64,000 nucleotides of DNA from Pachyseris speciosa (taxonomy: Eukaryota; Cnidaria; Anthozoa; Scleractinia; Pachyseridae): positions 1,116,001 to 1,180,000 of the forward strand of contig JAEMWC010000046.1 in NCBI GenBank assembly GCA_016490735.1. Direction: 5' to 3'. The notes beneath the pieces were generated by a model. It was not told the DNA's origin. It ran no database searches and saw only the letters and a list, made by a program, of their open reading frames with translations. Both the position numbers and the translations under genes were made by a program. Positions 23,153-33,600 of this stretch are shown piece after piece (position 1 is the stretch's first letter; each line of letters opens with the position of its first letter).

Positions 23153-23773
23153 TAATCATATCTAGCGGGGGCGAATTTGTCTTAATTTGCCTGGGCCCAT
23201 ACGGACCTCGCTGTGTTTTTCGTGTTTTTTTTTTCCGGGATCCTGGGCTTTCTAGTTTGTTATATAGTTAGACAGCAGTCACAAAGCGTCCTATGCGGCA
23301 GCATTTTGACCACGATGGCTCCCAAAACCGAAAACATAACAGTGAAAACAACAAATACTTTATTTTGAATAGGCTAGCGCAAGCTCAATTCTGACAATCC
23401 AAGAGTCGGCGCTCGGTTAGGTCGGCAACAGCAAAAAATAAAAAAATAAAAAAATCTTGGGCCTCAATGGGGGTTCGTTCGAACCCCTCGAACCCCCCCT
23501 CCTACGGGCCTGCATTAGGTGAATCGATCGGTTTAACGGAAGTCACTCATTTGAACAGAAAATAAAGACACACAACGCCGATTCGAGTTCAACAGCACTT
23601 CGCTTTCAAAGGACTTAGCACTTGTTTAGTAAATAATAAAACGATTTAGTAAAGTCACAGACTCACCGAAAACTTATCCTGTTCAAACGACTTAAGTTAT
23701 TCTTTACGTTTTACCGCGGTTAAATCGCAACGTTATTAGTTCCGCTGAATAAGGGAAACAAAGGCTCTGTTGA

Positions 23774-23979
23774 CTAGAAGAAATGAAACATCAAAGCTGT
23801 CAGACCAAAGAAAAAGGAAATCCAAGCCAGAGAGGTGTCGAACGTAATTCGTCCAACTTTAAACCCACACCGCCTGTCTTTGGCGTAGGAGATGAACATG
23901 GATATGTTTCGACGATCTCTGAACGGATGGCCTTCTTTCCAGTCAGCTGAGGTTGTGCAGTTGATTTTTTCGCAGATTT
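23774..23979 (-). CDS. Gene B exon 3 (last exon, GRL-like membrane protein)
   Basis: Acceptor TTTCGTAG at 23981-23980. The first two bases complete the codon begun by exon 2, then 67 more codons run to TAG at 23776-23774. The peptide has a soluble part (CTTSADWKEGHPFRDRRN) and ends with one membrane segment: CGFKVGRITFDTSLAWISFF, then FGLTALMFHFF. A short final exon with one span closing in an aromatic-rich tail is what gustatory-receptor-like proteins have, where insect members end in a TY-5 hydrophobic-QF signature. It is a family resemblance, not proof. Exons 1, 2 and 3 sum to 1128 nt, an exact multiple of three. It lies 461 nt from the hAT element. Confidence 0.8.
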
Positions 23980-25755
23980 CTACGAAAGGAAAGAGAAGAA
24001 AGAATAAACATTACAGATGCAGCCTGGTCTAACACTTTAAATCAGACGTCTGCGAATTCCTTCAACTTGGTTTTATAATATATACAAAAAAATTACTCAA
24101 TTCTGATTGGCTAAAAAAGCAGTGCCGTTTTGCTGTAACACAGTGAATAAACGTGTACGGGTGTTCTAAAACAAGTAACGGAGTAACGAGTAAAGAGTAA
24201 CAGAGTAACGAGAAAACGAGTAACGGACAAAAATCTCGAGTGGTTAATTTTTTTTGGATATCACTAAAAACATACAGAATACAAGCCATGAGCCAGTTTT
24301 TGAGGTGTAAAAATTTGTCATTATCTTTTAAAGATGCGGAAGATATATCATTTGGCGCCGATCGATGGCCCTGGGAATGAACTCGTTGGTAGTGCCCAGT
24401 ACACTGAAATGTCTGGGATAGACGGTCGGAAATGACAAGAACCATCAACATGGTGGCGTACAAATGTAAGACTACAACGTGTAACTATTACACTGCTATT
24501 ATGCTTCAGAAGAAAGTGAAATGAGTGCTAGTTCCACATTTGGGTAAGTCGTTTTAACTGTGAATCAAAGTGTTTATTGAGTTTATTGTTAGAATACGAT
24601 GCCACAATGAAATAAATTTCGATAAAATACTACACGATGCGGATGTCTATATGTCTGGGCGCAACAGATACCCAACCATCTTTGTAGTTCAATCAATCCA
24701 ACATAGTGGTCAGCAAATCTGCATTCACTGTACACAAAACTCGCCAAAAACACGCGAACTCTACACCCCCCCCCCCCACTAACGTCATTTTAGCAGCTAG
24801 TGATATGGAATGGTAAATGTCCCTTAAACTTGCTATAACTACAGTTCAAATGTTTCATCTCGGCTTCATCAGGCGTCCTTTAGGTATAAGATAAACATTC
24901 CACTTTGAACTCAACAACTGCATCAGTTTTCAAGAAGCTACATAGTTTGAAAAATGTCTCTTAAACAAAGAAATAACTGGAACAGCAACTATCAATATAA
25001 ACGAAACAATAACCCAAATAACAACTTTTGCTTTGCTATAAACAAGACAACTTCAAAAACAGAATGTAGGAATTCATGACAGTATCCCAGCTAAGTCTGG
25101 ATGTTAAATGAGTAACATAACCTTTAGCATAATCATTACACTCTCAAGTAACCTAATAATGTGATAATAAATTTGCTGCCATGGAAATATATTTTGTACC
25201 AGGCCTATCTGATTACTCAAACAAGTTGAATTAGTTTTTGCTATTACAGTTCGAATTTGACTGGCCCAACAATTTTTTAAGGGCATCAGTGTGCCCAGAA
25301 CATTTGCAAATTACTTGTATTTCTCCATACCGGTTTAAGTTTCATAGAAATAAAATCGAATGTGTGCTCTAAGTTGGCAGAGCCTCACCACAAAACCATG
25401 TTTGGTAGCAAAAAAAAAAAACATTAACTGTTGTAAAGAGGCTCTATGTAGCATAAGCATGGAACACATCTTTTCTTTGAAAAAAGTTGTAACGTACATA
25501 AGTTAAAATCTCGGAAACAGCCTGACTTAACTTCAGGGGAGGCAAACCTAGCAGCAAGGAAGGTTCAGCAGGATCTGAGGGCATGTTTCCCCAGCTCTGG
25601 AGTTTGAAAATCAGGTTCTCAGAAATGGTATTTCCCTTCCATTGAGGGTATTTTCAATCAGACTTTTCGGTCTTAGAAATAGGGTGTTCCTAAAGAACAC
25701 AAAAATTGGCCTCCTCTGACTGATGCTGGCTTGACATCCCTGAAAATAGACCTCT
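23980..25755. other. Gene B intron 2, left part, non-coding
   Basis: No gene seen. An (AGTAACG)n-like imperfect tandem lies at 24165-24236. A CTGATGA...GAAAC string occurs on the minus strand at 24846-24874 (see rejected items). A C-run lies at 24767-24777. Confidence 0.45.
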
Positions 25756-28467
25756 TTAATTAATGCAAGATGAAACTTCAATACTCAGGTGCAGCCTAAG
25801 GTGATTTGCTTGGGGAGCAGTAATGCTGACAGTGGGATGGAGCTGTAAATACCTGGAACTGAAATATGGATGCCTCAGTGCAATACAAGCTTGTTGCGGA
25901 TGGTAATAACGAGCTTGCTCAGTCGACAGACGGCGGAAATCATTCTTGTCATTGTAGAAATCCCGTTCAACGTGCTGAACTACAAAACCGACAGATGGTG
26001 GCCCCAGTGGATCTGCAAACTCCCTACGACAAGCAGCACACTTCTTAATTCTACTATTGATATTTATAATAACAAAGGGTTGCTACTTTGCCACGGCTGA
26101 CAAGGCTGGTGGAACTGTTGTGGCTGATCCATGCTTGGGTTTGAAACTTGGAACATGTTGGACACTAAACGGCTTGGACCTCCTTGTTGTGGCATGAGGG
26201 TGTTGTGAGGCGATGGTACATGACATGACTGAGAGTTGCTTCCAAACATACTTGATGACTGATTTAGCTGACTCTGTGGTATTACTGGCCAAGCCGTCGT
26301 GTTATTCCTACACACGGTTCCTTGCAACTGTGGTGGTGTCTGTCTGACTGGCACTGCATCAATGCCTTGCAGTTGATATGGTGGTTTCTGACTGACTGGT
26401 GTGGTAGACAGCATCAGCTGCTCTTGATTAGTTACAGTAGCCGTCGGTTTGCTCTTATCTTATCGTTTTCTTACTTGTGTTTCTTTACCACCTTGCTGTC
26501 CACAGTGTGTCCAGAAGCTCTGACATTCACATTCTTTGTTGAGAGGTTGTACAAATTGCAGTCACTCTGTGATTGCCTTACCCATTCAAAGTAAATAGGG
26601 AGCACACTTTCTTTCTCTGCAACTGCCACACAATGTGAACAAATGTTAGAACTAGACTTGAACATCAGGCAGGGACACTGCATAGACCCATTATAGCACA
26701 ATTTGACAATGTTGGGACAATCAGGGTGTGATTTGCAGTAAACAGCAAAGCTCTTCTGGATTAAGCTTGATGCTTCTGGATTGTTGTTTGAAGGTAAAAC
26801 AAATATGCTGCCAGGGGTACAAAGGATCTCACCAGCTTTGGCCCGGATAGAATCCATAAAAGTTGGTGACTTGTCCAACTGACCCACATAGCTCATAGAT
26901 ATAGGATCCTCAACACCACTTGTGTCCTTTGCTGAAACTGGCCTTGCCATCACCTTCTTCGTGTGTTTCTGCCGCTGTTCTCGGGACATGTTGTATATCC
27001 ACATTGTGTCGCTGATTTCTAAGCATGAATGGTTCTCCTTAAAATGATATTCTCGCTCGATTCACCTCTTGGCGCTGACTCAATGCAAGAGATTTTGCAA
27101 GGCTGATAAATTCTACCATAGACATCTCTTCCTTATCAGTCGCAGTCTTTAGAACTCTCTATGCTCTCTCTATGCTCTCTGCATCGTTTGAAGTACTGAT
27201 GCCATCCTTGCTCAATCCAGCGGTCATCATCACCCCCAAGATCATTGACTTCTTCATGGAATCTGCATGGCTCTTAATCCACTTGTGGAACATGGGTTCT
27301 GCATTGGGACGTAGCTGCGACTCTCTTTCACCCACTTCCCTGCCAAATGCCAGTAGCAGGGAATCAAACTCTGTTTCATCCATTGCATGAAGAAGGCCTT
27401 CAACTGCAACGTCACCACACAAATAGCCAAAAACTTTATTAAGGAAGTACTTTTGGTCACCTCCTCTGATGCCAAGATCTTTCAACTTTGCAGAAGCATT
27501 TTCACGAAAGTGTCCAAGACATCTCAGTTTGATGCTTCTTCTCAATAAAGGATTCAGTGCGTTTATCAGACCAGGCTCTCCATCATTCATCGTTGCTTGA
27601 ACATCATCAATCTCAGGCTCCAATTCTTTCAGCTTAGCAATTAAGTGGGAGTAAGAGGCGTAGGAACGTGTCATGTGGACTAATATTGGGCCAAGAAAAC
27701 GTGGGCTCTGGCCAGTCCTATTACTTTGGAGAAGACGATTTCTGTAACTTGTTGGTGTAACATAGAAATTACCCAGATTGAAAGTTGTATCAATTGTCAA
27801 GGAGCAATGAAGGGAGGGGTCACAACAAAATCTTGCAATGTCATGGGATTGGTGCTGAAATTCCGAGGATGCACATGGACTCTGGCCAAGAGGCAACATG
27901 CTGAACAAACCGCTCCCTCCTTCATCTTCCCCTGCAGATGCTTGCATCATGATTCCATAAATTTCATCCCTTGTTCCTTGCAAATTACTATCCTTCTTTC
28001 GCTCACTGCACTTGAAGTTATAAACTTGTTTTCTGTCTCGAGGTGTCTCAGCAAGGGTGCTTGCACTGAGAAGATCGGAACTCCCCATAAACTTAATGGT
28101 TGCCTGTTGGGGATTCGTTGCTTTTGCTGTCTCCCTTATTTTATCTTTGGTACTCTTGTTAGTGGGAAGACATGCTTCTGATGACTTTCTCTTATTCCTA
28201 TGTGGCTTAGAATCAAATGAATGTTCCTTGCCTTTGAAATTGTACTGCAGTAATGCAATGTTGTTGGTAATGTTCCCATTTTCATCCTTCAACCCAGGAG
28301 ACAATTTGCTTGAAATCATTACAAGCCTTACTTGTTCGGTAACTCCTTCGCAAATACAAATGTCGAGTGGTGGAGCTTGTGGGCGTTTCCCGTTTCCTGC
28401 TCTGAAAAACTGCATCAGTGGGATTACTTCCAGCAACGTTGAAAGTCCACGTGTGTGATCCACTCCC
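25756..28467 (-). pseudogene. MULE-type transposase gene, main exon (exon 7): MULE core, SWIM zinc finger, C-terminal Cys motif
   Basis: Begins at acceptor TTATCAG|GG (28469-28468). Residues from 28463 include a MULE-like catalytic core: LTIDTTFNLGNFYVT (first Asp) and TMNDGEPGLINAL (second Asp). After 27004 comes a SWIM zinc finger (CPCLMF ... ICSHCVAVAE). A Gln/Pro-rich region follows (26414-26064), then KKCAACRREF and a tail to TAA at 25758-25756. Mutator-like transposases and host genes derived from them share this MULE + SWIM layout. Damage: an in-frame TAG within a GAGAGCATA repeat near 27165, a one-base frame change near 27060, and frame changes near 26440 and 26060. So it is a decaying copy, or there are unrecognised introns. 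Confidence 0.75.
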
Positions 28468-28621
28468 CTGATAAGTCATAAGCCAGATCTTTTATTGGGA
28501 CTTTAGAATTGTTGACAAGGAAAGCCATACTCTTCTGACAATGCATTGGCTGCGTATAACACAAAGTTTCACTTGAATGTTCTGAGAGTAATATCTGAAG
28601 TACTTCTTCAAATGAATTTAC

Positions 28622-28699
28622 TTTTCAGTGTCCCCTTTCTTGTACACAGGACAGCCCCTAAACTTATCCACCACAGTGGTACTTTCTTTCACTGGTAAT
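28622..28699 (-). CDS. MULE gene exon 6
   Basis: 78 nt. Acceptor TTAATTTTAG at 28701-28700, donor AAAA|GTAAAT. Encodes LPVKESTTVVDKFRGCPVYK then KGDTEK. Joining to 28467 keeps phase 2 and opens the frame into the main exon; without splicing the frame hits TAA at once. An alternative frame stays open from about 28610 to 28455 and might be coding instead. Confidence 0.6.
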
Positions 28700-29596
28700 C
28701 TAAAATTAAGCAATTTGGCTTTTAGTAATTTGCGTTTTTACATTTCCTGTTGGTTATGATGTTTTTACTGAATTCTAAGACTTTCTTGTTCTTATGTGAT
28801 TTGGCAAACCAGTACATAATGTAAAACTAACAAACTGTAAACCTTGTTCCAAATATATTGAGTTATATTAACACTCTAAAAAAATACTTGTTTATCCACT
28901 AAGCCTCCAAACCCTCAAAAAAAAGAATATAGCTCCACCTCTTACAATCCTCAATCCTTTATCTGTTCATCGCTTGAATATTAAAAGAGCAACATGCAAA
29001 AACCAAGACAGTTTTTCTTCCACACAACCAAGAAAGCAGTGTTTTAAAGGGCGTTTTCTTTTTTAAACGCCCTCATAAATACATAGTCTTGATGCTTTGC
29101 CTTTCAGAGATATGTCCCCTTTTGCCAAGCGCCTCTATAATGTCAAAACTTGAATAGAGGACCATTCTGACTACATTTTTTATGGGATGGATTGGGATTT
29201 GATGGGTATCTTTTTTAATACATAATGGGCCCCACTACTAAAAATTATTAATAGTGGACTGTTACAACTATCATAATCTTACTGTGATCTACAGGGAGAT
29301 TGCAAATAGCCCCCTGCCCTCCCAAAGAAAATAATCAGGGGAATAATCAAGGCCATGGGTCTATTTCAGTTTTTGAATATTTCAGTTTACTAATGCTATC
29401 TATTGCAATCCAATCAAGCACAACTGAGTCACTGTATATCATAATGGAAGCACTTGGAAAAATAGCCAAGAACTGTATTGGTCAACATTAGGATTAAAAA
29501 CTATTAAATAACGAGGCAAGCACAGGAGGCAATGGGCTATTTAAATCAGCCTGTCATGCCACTTTTGTATTTAATGTTCAAAAACTGTATAAATAC

Positions 29597-29650
29597 CTTT
29601 TAGTAGTTTGTTTGCTTGGTGACTCCAGTTCATTGATCTTTTTCATGATA
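29597..29650 (-). CDS. MULE gene exon 5
   Basis: 54 nt. Acceptor TGTTTCAAG, donor AAAAG|GTATTT. Phase 2 at both ends. Encodes SIMKKINELESPSKQTTK. Confidence 0.65.
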
Positions 29651-29685
29651 CTTGAAACACTAATTCAAAACAAAAGGGAAATTAA

Positions 29686-29889
29686 CCCTTTGAACCCTGA
29701 CATCAACATGCATTCTGGTCACCTCATATTTCTTATACCACTAGTTCAGAGAGTTTAGGTAAACAGCAAGACGTTTCTGATTTTCATGTTTGATGATCAT
29801 TTCCTTTATTCTCATAACCTGTGTGTTAGCTGAAATGGTGATTACTGTAAGGAGAAAGTAGGCTCTGGTCACTGTTAGGGCTCAAAGGG
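29686..29889. mobile_element. piggyBac-like MITE, TTAA target
   Basis: 204 bp with ends CCCTTTGAACCCT and AGGGCTCAAAGGG, flanked by TTAA at 29682-29685 and 29890-29893. TTAA duplications and CCC-starting ends are typical of piggyBac. Lies in an intron of the MULE gene. Confidence 0.8.
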
Positions 29890-30247
29890 TTAAGGTTATT
29901 GCTCAGCAATAACTGAACATTACCGAAGTCTTGTAAACCACTTATAATAATTAGGTTTGTGTATGCTGTAATCTCTAATCTAACGTTTGGTTAGACACAG
30001 AATTCAGTGCAAAATCCTGACCTTGATTGTAAGTCGCTATCAAAGTCATCATCTGAAGTAAGATAGCAAAACCATGTGTGAGAACGGAGAAGTGCAAACC
30101 AAAGAGCATATGATCATCACCTTTTTGTAATATTTTGATAAGTACTAGATAACACATATGAGTTGAAGATCTAAAACAGTCTGTAGACTATTGTTGCTGA
30201 GTATTACAATTTATCATTCACATAACCAAGAACTTCATCACAAGTAC

Positions 30248-30277
30248 CTGTGAACTTTTTCTTTGCTTTGATGTTCA
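30248..30277 (-). CDS. MULE gene exon 4
   Basis: 30 nt. Acceptor AGTATTTTCAG, donor CACAG|GTACTT. Phase 2 at both ends. Encodes SEHQSKEKVH. Confidence 0.6.
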
Positions 30278-30318
30278 CTGAAAATACTGAACGATAAAGA
30301 TGCTTATATCAGTTATAT

Positions 30319-30461
30319 ATATTGTGGTTCAGTTTTATCCTTGGATTAAAATTTTTTTCCCTTTGTTTTTCGCTGTGGTAATGTGTGATAATGTATGATA
30401 ATTAGCTCAAAACAAAGGGAGAAAAATTTTAAGCCAAGAATAAAATTAAACCACAACATAT
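30319..30461. mobile_element. Short foldback MITE (TTGTGGTT...AACCACAA)
   Basis: About 143 bp. The left arm ATTGTGGTTCAGTTTTATCC and on pairs over about 50 bases with the right arm ending AAATTAAACCACAACATA. The arms include TTAAAATTTTTTTCCCTTTG and its complement. Probably TA-flanked. Confidence 0.75.
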
Positions 30462-30602
30462 ACATGTACCTCAATCAATTGAATTAAATATGGAAACTTT
30501 ATTTATAAGCACAAAAACTTTCCACATCGCACTCTTCAAATACAAAATATACTGAGGATTTTACTGGAGCCTGAGTCCAAGTGCGTTAGTCACATCACCT
30601 AC

Positions 30603-30641
30603 CTTTTCTCAAGGTCACTGTCGCTGTCAGACTCGGCATCA
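30603..30641 (-). CDS. MULE gene exon 3
   Basis: 39 nt. Acceptor TTTCATTTCAAG, donor AAAAG|GTAGGT. Phase 2 at both ends. Encodes the acidic SDAESDSDSDLEK. Confidence 0.65.
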
Positions 30642-30832
30642 CTTGAAATGAAATAAGAGAGTCATTCATTAGACTAATAGAACTGAGCAGTAGAAACTTA
30701 AAAGCACATTACAATAACCTTTCTTTAATTTTAATTACTGCAGTATAAAACAAATCAGCTGAACAGAAATCAAGCTTACGGTCGCAGAGTATTACAAAAT
30801 GTGCGATGTTAGTGACAAGCAATCCAACAAAC

Positions 30833-30877
30833 CTTTTTTCTGTGAGATCAATAACGATCCTCTCAGTTGAATTTACT
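30833..30877 (-). CDS. MULE gene exon 2
   Basis: 45 nt. Acceptor TTTCCGTTGCAG, donor AAAAAG|GTTTGT. Phase 2 at both ends. Encodes VNSTERIVIDLTEK. Confidence 0.65.
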
Positions 30878-30975
30878 CTGCAACGGAAAAATGTCAATAA
30901 GAGGATAGATTCTATGTTAAAACTACAAAAATCTGAAAAATGCAAGCAAGAGTGAAAACGACACGAAAAGCTCAC

Positions 30976-31001
30976 CTCGTGTTTAATCCCGCCATTTTCA
31001 T
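30976..31001 (-). CDS. MULE gene exon 1 (start)
   Basis: 26 nt: ATG AAA ATG GCG then GLNTR, donor CACGAG|GTGAGC. Either ATG could initiate. Exons 1 to 6 all join in phase 2 and exons 2-6 are multiples of three. The BEL retroelement inserted about 105 bp upstream of this start, so its LTR may now influence transcription. Confidence 0.65.
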
Positions 31002-31110
31002 GCAGTGCTGTGAGGAATGGTCACGTGACTAATAGAGAACCTCGGCCACGTGATAAAAATGGCGCAAATGTAAGGAAGATTAAAAGAGAGACAAAATATA
31101 TAAGCATCAG

Positions 31111-31535
31111 TGTAGCCGCTGTATACGAACTCAGCACTCTACTTTATTTATGTCACTTTGATACTCGTCCCGTACGGTACACAAACTCCGTCCCAGAACG
31201 GTTCTTAAAGGAAAATTACAAAAATATATTAAGAATAAGACGACAGAAAGCTTGCAACAATACAGGAAACATGCGGCCAAAATACAAACGTACCTTATCG
31301 GTGACTCTACGTACGACACAGAAAAAAACTACCAGCAGCGAAAAACAAAACTAAACAACCTGGCATACACTATAAGCAACGAGGCGAAAATGAAAACTTG
31401 CACAAAAAAGATTGGCTTTTAAAAACTAAGACAAACAAAAGAGGTGTGAGCGTACATGGACATGAAAAAGTTACGTAATGAAACAAAAGGAAAAACAAAT
31501 AAAAGTATTGAAACGGTTACGCAACTGCGGTAACA
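31111..31535 (-). repeat. BEL 3' LTR
   Basis: 425 bp, TG...CA ends. Matches 48105-48529 except G/A at about 31449 (GAGCGTACATGG versus GAGCATACATGG). Confidence 0.92.
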
Positions 31536-31639
31536 TACCGGCCCCCGAAAGGCGCATACGGTAAAGCCTTTCCAAAACTAAGTAAACTAAAGCATTCGCC
31601 TAAGTTTAAAGCACATTAAAGTTTCGTTTTCAAGTCAAT

Positions 31640-32846
31640 CTTTTTAGTATAAAGTTCCTTCTAAGAGACAAAGTTTGCGCACGTCACGCCGTAAAACCGA
31701 AGAAGCTGTCCTGACTAAGACAATTCCGTGTTTGTCTGGGAACACTTCCTGCACAATCTCTTTTGGCCAGCGACCGCGCGGAGAGGCGACAAGGACGACA
31801 AGGACTACGTCACCAACTGCTAAGTTTGGGCGAGGACGAAGTCATTTCTGCTTTAGCTGAAGAGTTGGTAAATATTCGCGAATCCATCGCTTCCAAAATA
31901 CATCTGCCAAGTAATGGGCTTGCTTCCAACGTTTAGAGGCATACGACACAACACGTTCCGAACCACTTGGGGACTCACAAACGTTTGGGCGAAGTAGCAG
32001 CAATTTGCTTGGAGTCAAGGGGTCGAGGACCTTTGGATCGCTAGACGGCGGCGTAAGAGGACGATCGTTAAGGATCTTCTCAACCTCTGCCATGAAAGTA
32101 AGGAGAGTCTCATCATCAACCAACTGTTCACCAAGGAGAGAGGGAAGAATCTTGCGTATGGAGCGAATAATTCTTTCCCAGATTCCACCTGCGTGACTTG
32201 CGGAAGGTGGGTTGAAATGCCACGACACTCCTCATCCTCTGAGACACTTGTCGATTTGGTCAGTGTTTCATTTCTCCATAGCTGTTCGTATCTCCATTTC
32301 TGCTCCTCTAAAGTTAGTTCCATTATCGCTGAAGACTTCAACTGGTGATCTACGTCTACTAACAAACCTGGTGAAGGCTTGTATAAACGAATCGCTAGAT
32401 AAGTCGTGCGCAATCTCAATATGCACTGCACGGACAGCTAAACACGTGAACAGGCAACCGTATCTCTTCACATGACTTCGTTTCATCTTGACGAATATTG
32501 GGCCGAAGTAATCCACTCCCACGGAAGAAAACGGAGGCGATTGCGGAGTCACTCTGGAACTGGGAAGAGGAGCCATCACTTGTTCGCATGGCTTAGCATT
32601 CCATCGTCGACATTTGAAACACTTGCCAACAACACGCCGAACAGCTGCATGTCCTTGTAAAATCCAAAATTTGCGTCTAATGCTGGTTAAGACCTGACTT
32701 GCGCCCACGTGGCCTTCTGCTTCATGATACTGTTTGATGATCAGGTCGGTGACGAAACACCTGCCGGGCAGGACCATTGGGTGCTTTGCATCAAAGCCAA
32801 TTGGAGCTCTCTCAAGACGTCCTCCCTCACATATAACCCCGTTATG
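31640..32846 (-). pseudogene. BEL integrase (HHCC, DDE core, DUF5641 tail)
   Basis: Integrase half of BEL pol. HHCC zinc domain (YHEAEGHVG ... CFKCRRWN), DDE core with VGVDYFGPI (Asp), VFSDNGTNF (Asp) and [11 protein letters not shown] (Glu), then a DUF5641-type tail. The frame changes near 32250, between the second Asp and the Glu, and a TGA near 31842 interrupts the tail, whose downstream part (PNLAVGDVVLV) is still readable to about 31690. Would integrate the cDNA if intact. All three catalytic residues are visible. Confidence 0.85.
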
Positions 32847-33340
32847 AGTAGTATACTATGTTGTTTTTACTCCGTTTTGGTGTCGAGCCAGGTCGAGTTA
32901 GGTCGAGTTAGGTCGAGTTAAGTCATAAATATGTATAAGCTGGGTTCCCCTTGAGTCGAGCCAGGTCGAGTTAGGTCGAGTCAATGACGTCACCTATTGT
33001 AATAACCTAGGGAAAAAATGCGTTCCTCCATACTAATTAAGTGCCTAGGTAAAATTGCGTTCCTCCATATCATACTAATTAAGTGCCTAGGTAAAAATGG
33101 GTTCCTCCATACTAATAAGCGTCGCTCTAGTACAATAAAAACAATAGACTTGCCCAGAGTTGCCCGGTCTATGTTCACCCTGATTGGTTCATGTAGAATC
33201 TATTCTATCTTCCAAATAAAAGCGGGTAGATTTCGAAAGCGCTATCGTTCTTGCAATCGCTTCGCTAAGGAAAATTTATATCCGAGATTATCGTTCGATT
33301 TTCCGAAAGTGTTAACAGTTTCGCCTATAAAAATAAATTC
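32847..33340. repeat. Mini-Polinton left TIR, outer part
   Basis: Pairs in reverse complement with 42590-43052. Contains clusters of the 10-mer GTCGAGTTAG (32880-32925, 32955-32985) and repeated TGCGTTCCTCCATACTAATT units (33020-33110). Ends where the LINE inserted. Confidence 0.9.
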
Positions 33341-33600
33341 TTTTTTTTTTTTTGCACATTTTATTGGAAACATAGAACATAGATTTACAACAATAACATA
33401 TTACTACACTTCAAGAAAATAACAAAGGATAAAGTCACTTTAAAGAAAAAGAAACGAAAATTAATCACTACTCTTAAACAATAATCACCCGCGCACGCGG
33501 ACACCGAGAGTGGATATTGATGCAAATATAACTTGGATACACCTTGCAAACTATCGACTTATGTTGCAACTGCCGCAATTATAAACTCTTACGTGAAGAC

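Larger units (their letters stand above)
19392..23512 (-). mobile_element. hAT DNA transposon, complete with ends
   Basis: 4121 bp. Both ends begin CAGGCCCGTAG (right end in reverse complement), followed by loosely matching G-rich sub-termini. CATTA is duplicated at 19387-19391 and 23513-23517. A five-base duplication is shorter than the usual eight for hAT but fits the hAT5-type subgroup as I recall it. It carries one transposase on the minus strand and a nested MITE (22747-23152) in its 5' untranslated region. Confidence 0.85.

Noticed and set aside
24846..24874. Hammerhead-like string CTGATGA...GAAAC on the minus strand
   Set aside because: The interval between the core blocks (AGCCGAGAT) cannot form stem II and no stem I partner was found.
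28455..28610. Alternative open frame through MULE intron 6 (NSFEEVLQILLSEHSSETL)
   Set aside because: Kept as an alternative only: the splice model keeps phase and exon symmetry, while this frame needs two shifts to connect.
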